Below are positions 36,742 through 44,995 of a stretch of DNA of 64,000 nucleotides, piece by piece. Each line of letters begins with the position of its first letter. Position 1 is the stretch's first letter. Position numbers and translations under genes: made by a program. Source of the stretch: Clostridium sp. OS1-26 (GTDB lineage: Bacteria > Bacillota > Clostridia > Clostridiales > Clostridiaceae); NCBI RefSeq assembly GCF_030915445.1, contig NZ_CP133264.1:1860001-1924000 (forward strand), given 5' to 3'. The notes beneath the pieces were generated by a model. It did no database searches. It saw only the letters and a program-made list of their open reading frames with translations, and was not told the origin of the DNA.

Positions 36742-38361
36742 ATGAAGAATAAACTTTCTACAGTAAAGAATGAGATTAGAAGCAAGTCATTATATGGTAA
36801 AATACAAAGTACAATTTCACTCCTAGCGTTAACAATATTTCTAATTGCTAGTTCTTCCTTTAAGGTACAAGCATCCAGCCAAACATTGGATGAAGCTAGA
36901 GCCATTATTAAAGGTAATTATGTGACTCCAGTATCTGATAGTGTGCTAAATGCACCAACTATAGAGGAGATTATAGAGGGATTAAAGGATCCTTACTCTC
37001 AATATTTTTCGAAGCAACAGGAGCAGGATTTTATAAATAGTATAGATAATAAAACGTATGGTATAGGCATATCAGTAGAAATGGTTACTGAGGGAGTTAA
37101 AGTAAAAACAGTTATAGATAATTCACCAGCGATGGAATCAGGAATTCATGAAGGAGATATAATAATTTCTGCTAACGACAAATCATTAGCAGGGTTGAAA
37201 TTAGAGGAAGCAACATCCTGTATAAAAGGAGAAGCAGGTACAACTGTAAATCTTCATGTAAAAAGAGCAGATACTATGTTGAACTTCAGCATAATGAGAA
37301 GAGAGATAAGTCTTCCAACGGTAACAGGAAAAATATTAAATGATCATACTGCCTATATCAACATTGTATCTTTTGGTGAGGACACTTCACAATTATTCAG
37401 CAAAGAATTGCAGGAATTAAATATGAAAAATCCCGATAGTTACATAATAGACTTAAGAAATAATGGCGGCGGATATATGAGGACAGCGCTTGAGATAGCT
37501 GGAAACTTTATCGGATCTAATCCTTCAATTACAGTAGAAGATAGACAAGGAAATAAGGTAAGATATTTAGCAGGAGGTAAGGGAATCACCATAGATAAAC
37601 CTATAATTTTTCTTATAAATGAATATACAGCAAGTGCTTCGGAAATTTTATCTGCTGCAGTAAAGGATTATAAGAAGGCATTTTTCGTTGGTATGACTAC
37701 TTATGGAAAAGGAGTTGCTCAGAAGATGTTTCCTTTATCAGATGGAAGCGCTCTTAAGATAACTACAGAAAAGTTTTACTCACCTCTAGGTAATGCAATT
37801 CAGAAAGTTGGAGTAACACCTGATTTTGAAGCAAAAGATGTTAATTCTTTGGCAGTTGCTGAATTATTTTCCGGGAAATGTATGAATGATGTAGATAAAA
37901 GAGGTTATGTAAAAGTAAATTATGCAGGAAAAGATTTTGAGATCAACTTAAACTTAGCTAAAGACGAAAAACACTGGGCTGCATTTAAGTATATATTGAA
38001 TAAAGCTTCTAAAGATAGCGTATATGTAGGGACTGATAATGGCTGGATTAAAGCACCTACAGACTATTTAGATAATGCTTATAAATTTTTGTATGGTAAT
38101 TATAAATATTTAGATACTCTAAAGGACATTGCACAGAATAAAGTATTTACTATAAGTTTTAATAAAGAGATAAATGCTGATACAGTTAAAGATTATACTA
38201 ACATGGAATTTATTGATGGAGAGACTGGACAACGTGTGGCTTTTGATGTGAAAAAGGTTGATGATAAAAAAATAAGCCTAGCGCCTAAAGAAAATTTAAA
38301 AAGTGGAAAGACTTATTATATAAAGATTAAAGACGTAATAAAACCTGTTACAGTGAAATAG
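36742..38361 (+). CDS. S41-family carboxyl-terminal processing protease with PDZ domain
   Basis: 539-aa exported protease. An N-terminal hydrophobic segment (about residues 25-40, STISLLALTIFLIAS) acts as signal or anchor. Then DPYSQYFSKQQ, a PDZ domain (about 105-185, SPAMESGIHEGDIIISAND), and the S41 core with YIIDLRNNGGGY, catalytic Ser in YTASASEIL and Lys in TTYGKGVAQ. The last ~70 residues (FTISFNKEINADTV...LKSGKTYYIKIKD) resemble a bacterial Ig-like Big_5 domain. It should cut envelope proteins. GGAGG at 36725-36729 precedes ATG 36742. The YgjP-like gene follows nine bases later. Confidence 0.9.
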   Translation: MKNKLSTVKNEIRSKSLYGKIQSTISLLALTIFLIASSSFKVQASSQTLDEARAIIKGNYVTPVSDSVLNAPTIEEIIEGLKDPYSQYFSKQQEQDFINSIDNKTYGIGISVEMVTEGVKVKTVIDNSPAMESGIHEGDIIISANDKSLAGLKLEEATSCIKGEAGTTVNLHVKRADTMLNFSIMRREISLPTVTGKILNDHTAYINIVSFGEDTSQLFSKELQELNMKNPDSYIIDLRNNGGGYMRTALEIAGNFIGSNPSITVEDRQGNKVRYLAGGKGITIDKPIIFLINEYTASASEILSAAVKDYKKAFFVGMTTYGKGVAQKMFPLSDGSALKITTEKFYSPLGNAIQKVGVTPDFEAKDVNSLAVAELFSGKCMNDVDKRGYVKVNYAGKDFEINLNLAKDEKHWAAFKYILNKASKDSVYVGTDNGWIKAPTDYLDNAYKFLYGNYKYLDTLKDIAQNKVFTISFNKEINADTVKDYTNMEFIDGETGQRVAFDVKKVDDKKISLAPKENLKSGKTYYIKIKDVIKPVTVK

Positions 38362-38370
38362 GAGAATGTA

Positions 38371-39084
38371 ATGGGGACACAATACAATTTTTCAACAATT
38401 AACTATAAAATTATCAGAAAACGTAGAAAAACTATTGGAATTAAGATTACAGATAAGGGAGAAGTCATAATTACTTCTCCTTTTGGTGTGAGCGAAGAAA
38501 CTATTAAAAATATTATAAAGAAGAAGCAAAAATGGATAACTGATAAGGTTAAAATCATTGAAGAAGCCAATTTTGCCTATAACAGAGCTTTTAAGGATGG
38601 AAAAAGATTTCTATTTTTGGGGAAAGAGTTGGAATTAGAGATTATTAAAGTTAATAAGCCTATATGTCATGTTAAAATAGAGGATGAGAAAGTTAGGGTT
38701 TTTATGGATTCAAGTAGTATGGCGAGTGATGATATAATATCTAGTGCTGTTATAAACTTATATAGAAAAGAGGCTGCTAGATTATTCAAAGAGAGAACAG
38801 ATATATATAGCAGGATTCTTGGTGTAGGACCTAAAAGAATATTTATCAAGGACCAAAAAACTTTATGGGGAAGCTGCTCGTCGAAGGGAAACATAAATTA
38901 TAATTATAGGATTATAATGGCGCCAATTAGCATTATTGATTATATAGTTGTACACGAATTATGTCATTTAGTACACATGAATCATTCTAAGGAATATTGG
39001 AATACAGTGAAGTCTGTTTTATCTGATTATGAAAAAAGAAGAAAGTGGTTAAAAGATAATGGGCATGTATTGAGAATTTGGTGA
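38371..39084 (+). CDS. YgjP-like (DUF45) metallopeptidase
   Basis: 237-aa predicted zinc peptidase of the YgjP/SprT-like family. Zinc motif VHELCHLVHMNHSKEYW near residue 190 has HExxH and the third ligand; WGSCSSKGNINYNYRI is the other conserved block. The central part RKRRKTIGIKITDKGEV is the usual N-terminal beta region. The start codon and next six codons (ATGGGGACACAATACAATTT) are themselves part of a REP-like half-site, so the native start may have been replaced. AGGAGA lies upstream at a workable distance. It probably forms an operon with the S41 protease. Confidence 0.88.
   Translation: MGTQYNFSTINYKIIRKRRKTIGIKITDKGEVIITSPFGVSEETIKNIIKKKQKWITDKVKIIEEANFAYNRAFKDGKRFLFLGKELELEIIKVNKPICHVKIEDEKVRVFMDSSSMASDDIISSAVINLYRKEAARLFKERTDIYSRILGVGPKRIFIKDQKTLWGSCSSKGNINYNYRIIMAPISIIDYIVVHELCHLVHMNHSKEYWNTVKSVLSDYEKRRKWLKDNGHVLRIW
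38373..38393 (+). repeat. REP-like half-site R2 overlapping a start codon
   Basis: GGGGACACAATACAATTTTTC matches the R1 arm at 17 of 21 positions. It includes the G of the YgjP-like ATG, so it lies inside translated sequence. Confidence 0.55.
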
Positions 39085-39107
39085 TACATAGTTTTAGTTC
39101 AGCATCT

Positions 39108-39153
39108 GGGACGGGTTACAATTATTATTTACTAAAAGTTGTAACCCGTCCCC
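39108..39153. repeat. REP-like palindrome R3, next to the RAYT gene
   Basis: GGGACGGGTTACAA (39108-39121) pairs perfectly with TTGTAACCCGTCCC (39139-39152), loop of 17 bases. It lies 133 bases from the end of the transposase gene and could also terminate the YgjP-like transcript. Confidence 0.8.
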
Positions 39154-39285
39154 AAGTAACAAGTAAGATAAAATTAGCGCATATAGTACATAATTACTAT
39201 AGTTTTATCAATAAGTTAACTTATTTTAAATGCTTGTACAATTGTTTGTAAGCAAAAATTTAATTTAGATTCACAAATTTTTAAA

Positions 39286-40200
39286 TTATGCGGACCTACT
39301 ATAATTTATAAAGTCATTTACTATATTTCTATATTTTTCAGAGGTATTAATCAACGAGATCCCTTTTTCACACAGCCTTCCAATGTTAGAATAGGTTAAA
39401 TTCCCTATAGTTTTTGAAATGTCACTAAATTTAAAGTCACACAAAGATCTCATTAGAACTACACAAATTGATTTGGATTCTATGTTTCTATGATTATATT
39501 TTGCATGAATGCAAAGAGACTCTTTATTGTAATGAGAAACAAAAGCTATTATATCTGCAGGATTAAAATTCCTCACAAGTATATGTTTCATAGGAGTATA
39601 AAAACTTTCAGAGCTGTTAAATTCTAGTTCATCTTTAATTTTTAAGCCATCAAATTTGCACACAAATTCTAAATAAGATTTACGTGCCAATCTTTTATTA
39701 GTATTAAAATATTTTAATATAAAATCTATATCTAAAATATCAGAATATTTTGAGGGCATACCAGCATAAACTTTAAGGCTTGAGTATTTATATTTGTGAA
39801 CACAACTTTTGTAGTTTTGAATATCCTTAGGATTATTATGTATATAGGCAGAAGCTGCAACAACATAACTATCCTTTTCTATAGGCTTACTTTTAAATCT
39901 ATCAGAAAATAAGTGGCCGTGTCTTGAATACTTTCTATTATAGTATTGGGCGTAGCTTTGATTTATGGACTTCATAAATTTAGATATATCAGCACCATTG
40001 TCATTAACTTGTAAATGATAGTGAGTATCCATAAGAACGTATGAATATATAGTAAACATATAAATTTTCTGATATTTTCTAACTATATTTAGAAATTTAT
40101 CTTTATCTTTAAAATCTACAAATAGTTGAAGTTCACTAATGCTTCTGCTCATAATGTGATGAATATTACTTAAGCCTTTTTTGCGCGGAGTTCTACTCAA
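39286..40200 (-). CDS. REP-associated tyrosine transposase (RAYT, Y1/HUH family)
   Basis: 304-aa protein of the Transposase_17 (IS200-like) RAYT group. N-terminal NIHHIMSRSISELQLFVD, then MDTHYHLQV holding the HUH motif (His60 and His62), and the catalytic-tyrosine helix SYAQYYNRK with HGHLFSDRFKS and YIHNNP. RAYTs nick and rejoin single-stranded REP/BIME hairpins and act as domesticated single-copy genes. The last ~100 residues contain a helix-turn-helix-like region (LCDFKFSDISKTIGNLTYS) similar to the DnaA-like tail of some RAYTs. Start is TTG 40200 with AAAGGAG nine bases away. REP-like repeats flank it on both sides. Confidence 0.9.
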   Translation of the reverse strand: MSRTPRKKGLSNIHHIMSRSISELQLFVDFKDKDKFLNIVRKYQKIYMFTIYSYVLMDTHYHLQVNDNGADISKFMKSINQSYAQYYNRKYSRHGHLFSDRFKSKPIEKDSYVVAASAYIHNNPKDIQNYKSCVHKYKYSSLKVYAGMPSKYSDILDIDFILKYFNTNKRLARKSYLEFVCKFDGLKIKDELEFNSSESFYTPMKHILVRNFNPADIIAFVSHYNKESLCIHAKYNHRNIESKSICVVLMRSLCDFKFSDISKTIGNLTYSNIGRLCEKGISLINTSEKYRNIVNDFINYSRSA

Positions 40201-40316
40201 CGATTACCACTCCTTTCATGTTTTATTAAAATTATTGACAAATGATAACAATTTAATCCTTTATAGATTAATAAATAGAATTAGATTTAATAGTTATTTA
40301 AACAGAATATCGGTAC

Positions 40317-40375
40317 AAAAATTGTAAACTGTCCCTTAACTTAAATCTGACTGAATAAAAATTGCGAACCGTCCC
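40317..40375. repeat. REP-like half-sites R4a and R4b, upstream of the RAYT gene
   Basis: AAAAATTGTAAACTGTCCC (40317-40335) and AAAAATTGCGAACCGTCCC (40357-40375) are head-to-tail copies of the right arm, 21 bases apart. They lie about 117 bases upstream of the transposase start and on the other side precede the MntP-like gene. Confidence 0.8.
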
Positions 40376-40474
40376 TAAGCAAAATATTTTATAAAAACTT
40401 CTTTATATAGACAATATAATAGATATAAAGTAAAATATTATTGTTAAAATAAAGTAAAAATAAGGAGAAATAGT

Positions 40475-41026
40475 ATGGACTTTTATTCATTATTACTGAT
40501 AGCCATAGCCTTATCGTTAGATGCATTTGGTGTGGCACTATGCATAGGATTAAATAGTGGAGTAAGAATAAAAGGCAAAGTTTTATTTTCAGCCTGCAGT
40601 GGATTTTTTCAATTTCTATTCGCTTTTATTGGTGCATATGCAGGAGTGTTATTTAATACATACATAGCATCCGTTCCTAAAGTTATAGGAGGAGCTCTTA
40701 TATCAATTGTAGGGATTTTAATGTTAAAAGAAGGATTTCAAAATAAAGGAGAGTGTCCTGTTATAAAGCCAGGCACATATTTTATTCTTGGTATATCAGT
40801 GAGTATAGATGCCATGGTTATAGGGTTCACTATACTTAATAACATAAATAACAATCTCATTATACTTAAAGATACATTATTTATAGGAGTGGTGACATTA
40901 ATAATATCATCGCTTGCATTTGCAATAGCAAAGTACCTAAAAAAAATAGAGCTTTTAGGCAAATATGCAGATTATATAGGCGGAGTAATACTTGTTATCT
41001 TCGGAATAAAGATGATATTTTTCTAA
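40475..41026 (+). CDS. MntP/YtaF-like membrane protein, putative Mn(II) exporter
   Basis: 183-aa protein with six hydrophobic helices in two repeats. Each half has the conserved acidic motif: [10 protein letters not shown] near residue 15 and SIDAMVIGF near 115, as in PF02659 (MntP and sporulation protein YtaF). It would export manganese or act in spore formation. AAGGAG precedes ATG 40475. The Fur-family gene starts 21 bases after its stop, which supports a metal role. No yybP-ykoY riboswitch is visible upstream. Confidence 0.85.
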   Translation: MDFYSLLLIAIALSLDAFGVALCIGLNSGVRIKGKVLFSACSGFFQFLFAFIGAYAGVLFNTYIASVPKVIGGALISIVGILMLKEGFQNKGECPVIKPGTYFILGISVSIDAMVIGFTILNNINNNLIILKDTLFIGVVTLIISSLAFAIAKYLKKIELLGKYADYIGGVILVIFGIKMIFF

Positions 41027-41047
41027 AGAAAGCTTGGGGTGAAAGCA

Positions 41048-41473
41048 TTGGAAATAGAAAAATACTTAAGACAGCATGGAATAAAAGTTACAAAAGGAAG
41101 AATAAATGTACTGGATATTTTAAATAAATCAGACCATGCCGTAAATGCTGAGTATATTTTTAAGGAATGTAAGAAAAGAAATTTAAATATTGATTTATCC
41201 ACTGTATACAGATCATTAGACTTATTTGAAAGTAAGGAATTAATAAAAAAGTTTGATCTAGGGCAGGGTAAAAATAATTATAGGCTTAGAAAAGAAGATC
41301 ATAAACATATACTTCAATGTAAATTATGTCATAAAGAGGTTGAAATAGATTGTCCAATGCAACAGGTTAAAGAGTTAATAAAGGATAAAACAGGATTTAC
41401 GTTTATGGATAAGGAATTAGATTTAAAGCTTGAAGGAATCTGTGAAGAATGTACAGACAATGTAAAAAAATAA
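41048..41473 (+). CDS. Fur-family metal-responsive repressor
   Basis: 141-aa winged-helix regulator. DNA-binding region about residues 10-80 (VTKGRINVLDILN, LSTVYRSLDLFES), then HKHILQCKLCHKEVEIDC and ICEECTD, two CxxC pairs for structural zinc. Iron, peroxide or zinc specificity (Fur, PerR, Zur) cannot be settled. I choose TTG 41048 because GGGGTG (41036-41041) is six bases upstream; GTG 41039 overlaps that site. It is co-transcribed with the MntP-like gene. A Fur box exists in this window before feoA. Confidence 0.88.
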   Translation: MEIEKYLRQHGIKVTKGRINVLDILNKSDHAVNAEYIFKECKKRNLNIDLSTVYRSLDLFESKELIKKFDLGQGKNNYRLRKEDHKHILQCKLCHKEVEIDCPMQQVKELIKDKTGFTFMDKELDLKLEGICEECTDNVKK

Positions 41474-41516
41474 GAATAGATTGTATATCTATTCATAAAA
41501 GCTTTATTGGCTTTTT
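41474..41516. terminator. Two small hairpins between convergent genes
   Basis: GAATAGA (41474-41480) with TCTATTC (41488-41494), then AAAAGC (41497-41502) with GCTTTT (41510-41515) and one further T. They fall between the Fur-family stop and the stop of the minus-strand gene and can serve both. Confidence 0.55.
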
Positions 41517-41833
41517 AAAGTGACTTGAGCAGAGTAGATTTTTTTTACTTTCCATATTCCTTGGCTATTTCTTTCTAGGAAAACGCTGTAAGCTACCTGA
41601 CGGTGCGGGGATTTTTTCTCCATTCCATCAATTTTTACTACAGCTATATTGCCATTAGAGAAAGAAAGATCTAGAGTGCCTATGTTATACATTTTATAAC
41701 GATTTAATATTCCTGACGTAAAGTAATGTTGAACAGCATAGTCAATATTTTTACATTTATTAGATGTATAAGTAAACTTTATAAATCCACCAACGATAAC
41801 CACAATTAAACAAATTGCTAAAAACTTTTTCAT
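41504..41833 (-). CDS. Small secreted or membrane-anchored protein, unknown
   Basis: 109-aa protein. Residues about 3-22 (KFLAICLIVVIVGGFIKFTY) form a signal or anchor; no lipobox is clear. The remainder looks like a small beta-rich domain (GTLDLSFSNGNIAVVKIDG, YSVFLERNSQGIWKVKKIY), reminiscent of NTF2-like or DUF4829-style exported proteins. GAGGG precedes the start. It converges with the Fur-family gene. No function assigned. Confidence 0.7.
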   Translation of the reverse strand: MKKFLAICLIVVIVGGFIKFTYTSNKCKNIDYAVQHYFTSGILNRYKMYNIGTLDLSFSNGNIAVVKIDGMEKKSPHRQVAYSVFLERNSQGIWKVKKIYSAQVTLKSQ

Positions 41834-41948
41834 AAGTTTCCCTCACTTTTGGAAATTAATTACAATAATATAATAACTAAAATTTGTAAATAAGTAAATA
41901 CTAATATTATAAAAATTATTAAAGTTGTATGTAAGGCGGTGTTAATGT

Positions 41949-42347
41949 ATGGATTTTTCTTCATTAGTTTTAATGGAAAGAGATAAAGATACAGGTTTTA
42001 TGACTAAGGAGTTAGGAAGCTATGAAGTAGGTGAAGGCGCAGAGTACATAAAGAAGATGTTTTATGATGGTGACAAAATAAATGTATATTTTGATACCAA
42101 TAGAGATGTTGAGGATTGGGAATACTCTGCTGTATTTGATTTGTTTAATGAAGATAAGTTTATAGAACAAGAATATAATATAGAGCAGATTGACGATGAG
42201 TATAATCCAACATGGATAGTAAAGTTTGATTATAATGAGGAACATTCCATTGTGTTAGCAAGATTAAATAACTTATGCTCTCTAATTAAGACACATATAG
42301 GTGAAGCCTTTGAAAATGTTAAAGGAAAAGAAGAGGAGTACAAATAA
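41949..42347 (+). CDS. Conserved clostridial protein of unknown function (DUF6762-like)
   Basis: 132-aa acidic soluble protein without signal or membrane segment. It opens DFSSLVLMERDKDTGFMTKE and has a central YFDTNRDVEDWEYSAVFDLF. I recall similar proteins in clostridia under DUF6762 but cannot confirm that. AAGGCGGTG precedes ATG 41949. It stands alone, and a folded palindrome follows its stop at once. Confidence 0.65.
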   Translation: MDFSSLVLMERDKDTGFMTKELGSYEVGEGAEYIKKMFYDGDKINVYFDTNRDVEDWEYSAVFDLFNEDKFIEQEYNIEQIDDEYNPTWIVKFDYNEEHSIVLARLNNLCSLIKTHIGEAFENVKGKEEEYK

Positions 42348-42348
42348 C

Positions 42349-42434
42349 TGTAAGCAGTTGTTTAAAAATATAGGATTTTAAACTAGAAAGTTAGTTTCAC
42401 GTCAGTGAATCCTATGCTTAAACAGCTGCTTACA
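42349..42434. repeat. 86-base cloverleaf-like palindromic element
   Basis: The outer arms, 17 bases each (42349-42365 and 42418-42434), pair fully with one G-T pair. Inside, ATAGGATT (42370-42377) pairs with 42408-42415, and within that are AAACTA/TAGTTT (42380-42385, 42392-42397) and CAC/GTG hairpins. It begins right after a stop codon. It may be a MITE-like insertion or a structured RNA; no clear U-tract follows directly. Confidence 0.65.
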
Positions 42435-42653
42435 ATTATCTGAAAATACAGTAATTTTTTTATAATTAATATTTAAACAGTATTATTAATAATTATTAAA
42501 AATTGGTATAATAACTGTATATAGCTATTTTATTTTCTTAAATAATATGATATGATTTCATAAGTGGTAGTATTTTGACTTATTTTAGAATAATGTGTAA
42601 ATCAAGGTATGAAATATATATGTATGATAGCAAGATTTATTTGAGGTGGAGAA
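42435..42653 (+). promoter_or_regulatory. Leader region of the HD-GYP gene
   Basis: AT-rich stretch with one fair promoter: TTGACT near 42575, 17 bases, TAAATC. No riboswitch fold is apparent. GAGGTGGAG precedes the gene. Confidence 0.35.
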
Positions 42654-43715
42654 ATGAGGCTAGAGTTCATTAATAGAGTTAGTGAAAATGATGTATTAGG
42701 TAAAAGCATATTAACAAATGAGGGACAAGTTTTGCTAAGATCTGGAGTAAAGTTAAATAGTGTTTACATAGAAAAACTAAAAGAATTAGGCGTCTTCTAT
42801 ATATATGTGGAAGATGATAGATTAGATGACGTGGATGTAGAAGATGAAAAGCTTTCAGAGCTAAAGCAGGTTACAATGAGAAGCATGTGCAATGTTATGA
42901 AAAATGTACATGATTGTAATGGAAAAAAGCTTAAGGAATCACTTGGTGCTGTTGAAGATATGATTAATTATATTGTAGATCTTGGAGATGTTAATAAAAG
43001 TCTCTATGACATACAAACCTATGATAACTATACATATGTACACTCTTTAGATACTTGCATTATGACGACTTTTCTAGGTATGTCCTCAAAATTTAATGAA
43101 TGGGACCTAAAAGATCTTGGGATTGGAGCGATACTTCACGATGTAGGAAAGACGCAAGTTCCAATTACTATACTAAATAAGCAGGGACGTTTAACAGATG
43201 AAGAGTTTAATGAAATTAAAAAGCATACATTGTACGGAGCTAAAATGCTAAAAAAGAACATTTCAATGCCTGACTCCATAATTAAAATAGTCGAACAGCA
43301 TCATGAAAGAGTTGATGGTAGGGGATATCCTTATGGACTAAATGGGAAACAAATCTCTAAATTTGCAAAGATTGTATGCATTTGTGATGTATATGATGCT
43401 ATAAGCAATGATAGATGTTACAGAAAGAAGTTTAGCCCTAATGATGCATATGAACTCATTCTTTCAGGAAGTGGGACTAGTTTTGATGAAGAATTAGTTA
43501 GAAATTTTAAAAATACATTTGCTATCTACCCTTTAGGATGTTGTGTTAAACTATCAAATGGAAATGAGGGATTTGTTATAAGGCAAAACAAAGGATTTCC
43601 AGACAGACCAGTAGTCAGAGTGTTATATGATAGTGGAACTAAAAATCCAATACCTTTTTATGAAATAGACTTATTAAATAATCCTAGCATTGTAATAGAA
43701 AGTATTGCACAATAA
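42654..43715 (+). CDS. HD-GYP domain protein, putative c-di-GMP phosphodiesterase
   Basis: 353-aa cytoplasmic protein. The N-terminal ~120 residues resemble DUF3391-type domains (ILTNEGQVLLRSGVKLNSVY). The HD-GYP core follows: ILHDVGKTQVP (HD), KHTLYGAKML, EQHHERVDGRGYPYGL (the GYP signature) and CICDVYDAISNDRCYR. All metal ligands seem kept, so hydrolysis of c-di-GMP is likely. It is monocistronic with a terminator downstream. Confidence 0.9.
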   Translation: MRLEFINRVSENDVLGKSILTNEGQVLLRSGVKLNSVYIEKLKELGVFYIYVEDDRLDDVDVEDEKLSELKQVTMRSMCNVMKNVHDCNGKKLKESLGAVEDMINYIVDLGDVNKSLYDIQTYDNYTYVHSLDTCIMTTFLGMSSKFNEWDLKDLGIGAILHDVGKTQVPITILNKQGRLTDEEFNEIKKHTLYGAKMLKKNISMPDSIIKIVEQHHERVDGRGYPYGLNGKQISKFAKIVCICDVYDAISNDRCYRKKFSPNDAYELILSGSGTSFDEELVRNFKNTFAIYPLGCCVKLSNGNEGFVIRQNKGFPDRPVVRVLYDSGTKNPIPFYEIDLLNNPSIVIESIAQ

Positions 43716-43745
43716 GTGATGGTTAGTTGCGGGATAAAATTGAAT

Positions 43746-43802
43746 GCACAGCACACAATAAACTAGTAAGAAGGGTTTATTTGTTGCGGTGCTTTTATTT
43801 TT
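43746..43802 (+). terminator. Terminator after the HD-GYP gene
   Basis: GCACAGCACACAATAAAC (43746-43763) pairs imperfectly with GTTTATTTGTTGCGGTGC (43775-43792), then TTTTATTTTT. Confidence 0.65.
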
Positions 43803-43832
43803 AAAGTTTTATATGATTTGAAGGAGAATTTT

Positions 43833-44837
43833 ATGGAAGCATATATTAAGAAATTAATACAAAATTTATATGAACATTACGGTTATAGTATTGTGGAGCT
43901 TGGAGAAATAAGTGGGCTTTACACTAATTGGGGAGTTTATAAAAAGACAGAAAGCAGAATTGATGTGATGTTTTTTTGTAATTTAGAGGATAGCTATCAA
44001 CTCAATATTCATGAAATAGAAACATTAACAAGAAAACACTTACAAACTGATAACATAAGATTAATTCAGGCTATAATTGATGATAGATTAAAAATCGAAT
44101 CTAATGAGAATGGAGAATTGCGTATAAGTCAGGAAATTTATCCACAATGTGAATTAATTTTAATCAACGATGTGGATAATAAAGTGTTATATTTTAGCGA
44201 GGGTATAAAAGATAAGGCTGAAGAATTAGCGACCATCATGAATTATATGAGCGCATCACAGAACAGGTCCACAAAAGCAGAAAGACCAATTATAACATAT
44301 GTTTTAATTGGTGTAAATGTATTGGCTTATATACTCACTGCTTATTTATCAGGAAACATTGTTGATAGCAATATAAATGTACTAATATTCTTAGGCGCAA
44401 AGGTTAATCAGCTTATAAACCAAGGAGAATACTACAGATTTATTACATGTATGTTTTTACACGGTGGAATTATACATCTTGCTCTTAATATGTATGCATT
44501 AAATTCTTTAGGGCCGCTAATTGAGGATATATACGGAAGAGCTAAGTATGTTTTTATATACTTTTTAGCAGGTATAATTTCATCTATCTTTAGCTATATA
44601 TTTTCAACTGGGGTATCTATCGGGGCATCAGGAGCTATATTTGGTCTTTTAGGAGCGGCATTAATCTTTGCAGTTAAAATGAAAAATAGTGTTGGTAAAG
44701 GATTTATGATGAACATAGTATCCGTTATTGCTATAAATTTAGTTATAGGATTTTCTATACCTAATGTAGACAACTTTGGACATATGGGTGGACTTCTTGG
44801 CGGCGTTATAGCTTCATTATTTTTGTTTCGAAGATAG
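43833..44837 (+). CDS. Rhomboid-family intramembrane serine protease
   Basis: 334-aa protein. The first ~150 residues are soluble (cytoplasmic). Six to seven helices follow from RPIITYVLIGVNVLAYILTA onward. Rhomboid motifs: HGGIIHLALNMYAL, catalytic Ser in IGASGAIFGLLGA and His in FGHMGGLLGG. It should cut membrane proteins within the bilayer. ATG 43833 follows AAGGAG (43821-43826) by six bases; the upstream TTG 43818 precedes that site. Its last bases touch the REP-like array. Confidence 0.9.
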   Translation: MEAYIKKLIQNLYEHYGYSIVELGEISGLYTNWGVYKKTESRIDVMFFCNLEDSYQLNIHEIETLTRKHLQTDNIRLIQAIIDDRLKIESNENGELRISQEIYPQCELILINDVDNKVLYFSEGIKDKAEELATIMNYMSASQNRSTKAERPIITYVLIGVNVLAYILTAYLSGNIVDSNINVLIFLGAKVNQLINQGEYYRFITCMFLHGGIIHLALNMYALNSLGPLIEDIYGRAKYVFIYFLAGIISSIFSYIFSTGVSIGASGAIFGLLGAALIFAVKMKNSVGKGFMMNIVSVIAINLVIGFSIPNVDNFGHMGGLLGGVIASLFLFRR

Positions 44838-44983
44838 GGACACATTACAATTTTTACTCATTGCTTTACTTTATAGGGGACAGTCTACAATTTTTCTTCA
44901 TGTATCGAAAAGTTGTAGACTATCCTCAAATAAAAAGAAAGACGGTACACAATTTTTCAAGATGAAAAGTTGTGTACCGTTCC
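44837..44983. repeat. REP-like array R5: one half-site and two hairpins
   Basis: R5a GGGACACATTACAATTTTT (44837-44855) is a half-site starting at the rhomboid stop codon. R5b is a hairpin (44878-44896 with 44907-44925, one mismatch and one G-T pair). R5c is a hairpin (about 44942-44958 with 44964-44980). All share CAATTTTTC. They fill the gap between the convergent rhomboid and FtsH-like genes, and may also terminate both. Confidence 0.8.
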
Positions 44984-44995
44984 TTATGACTACCA

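Noticed and set aside
43715..43729. AGTGATGGTTAGTTG, repeated at 47118-47132
   Set aside because: A 15-base match can occur by chance in AT-rich DNA of this size; no longer homology on either side, although both sit in the REP-rich zone.
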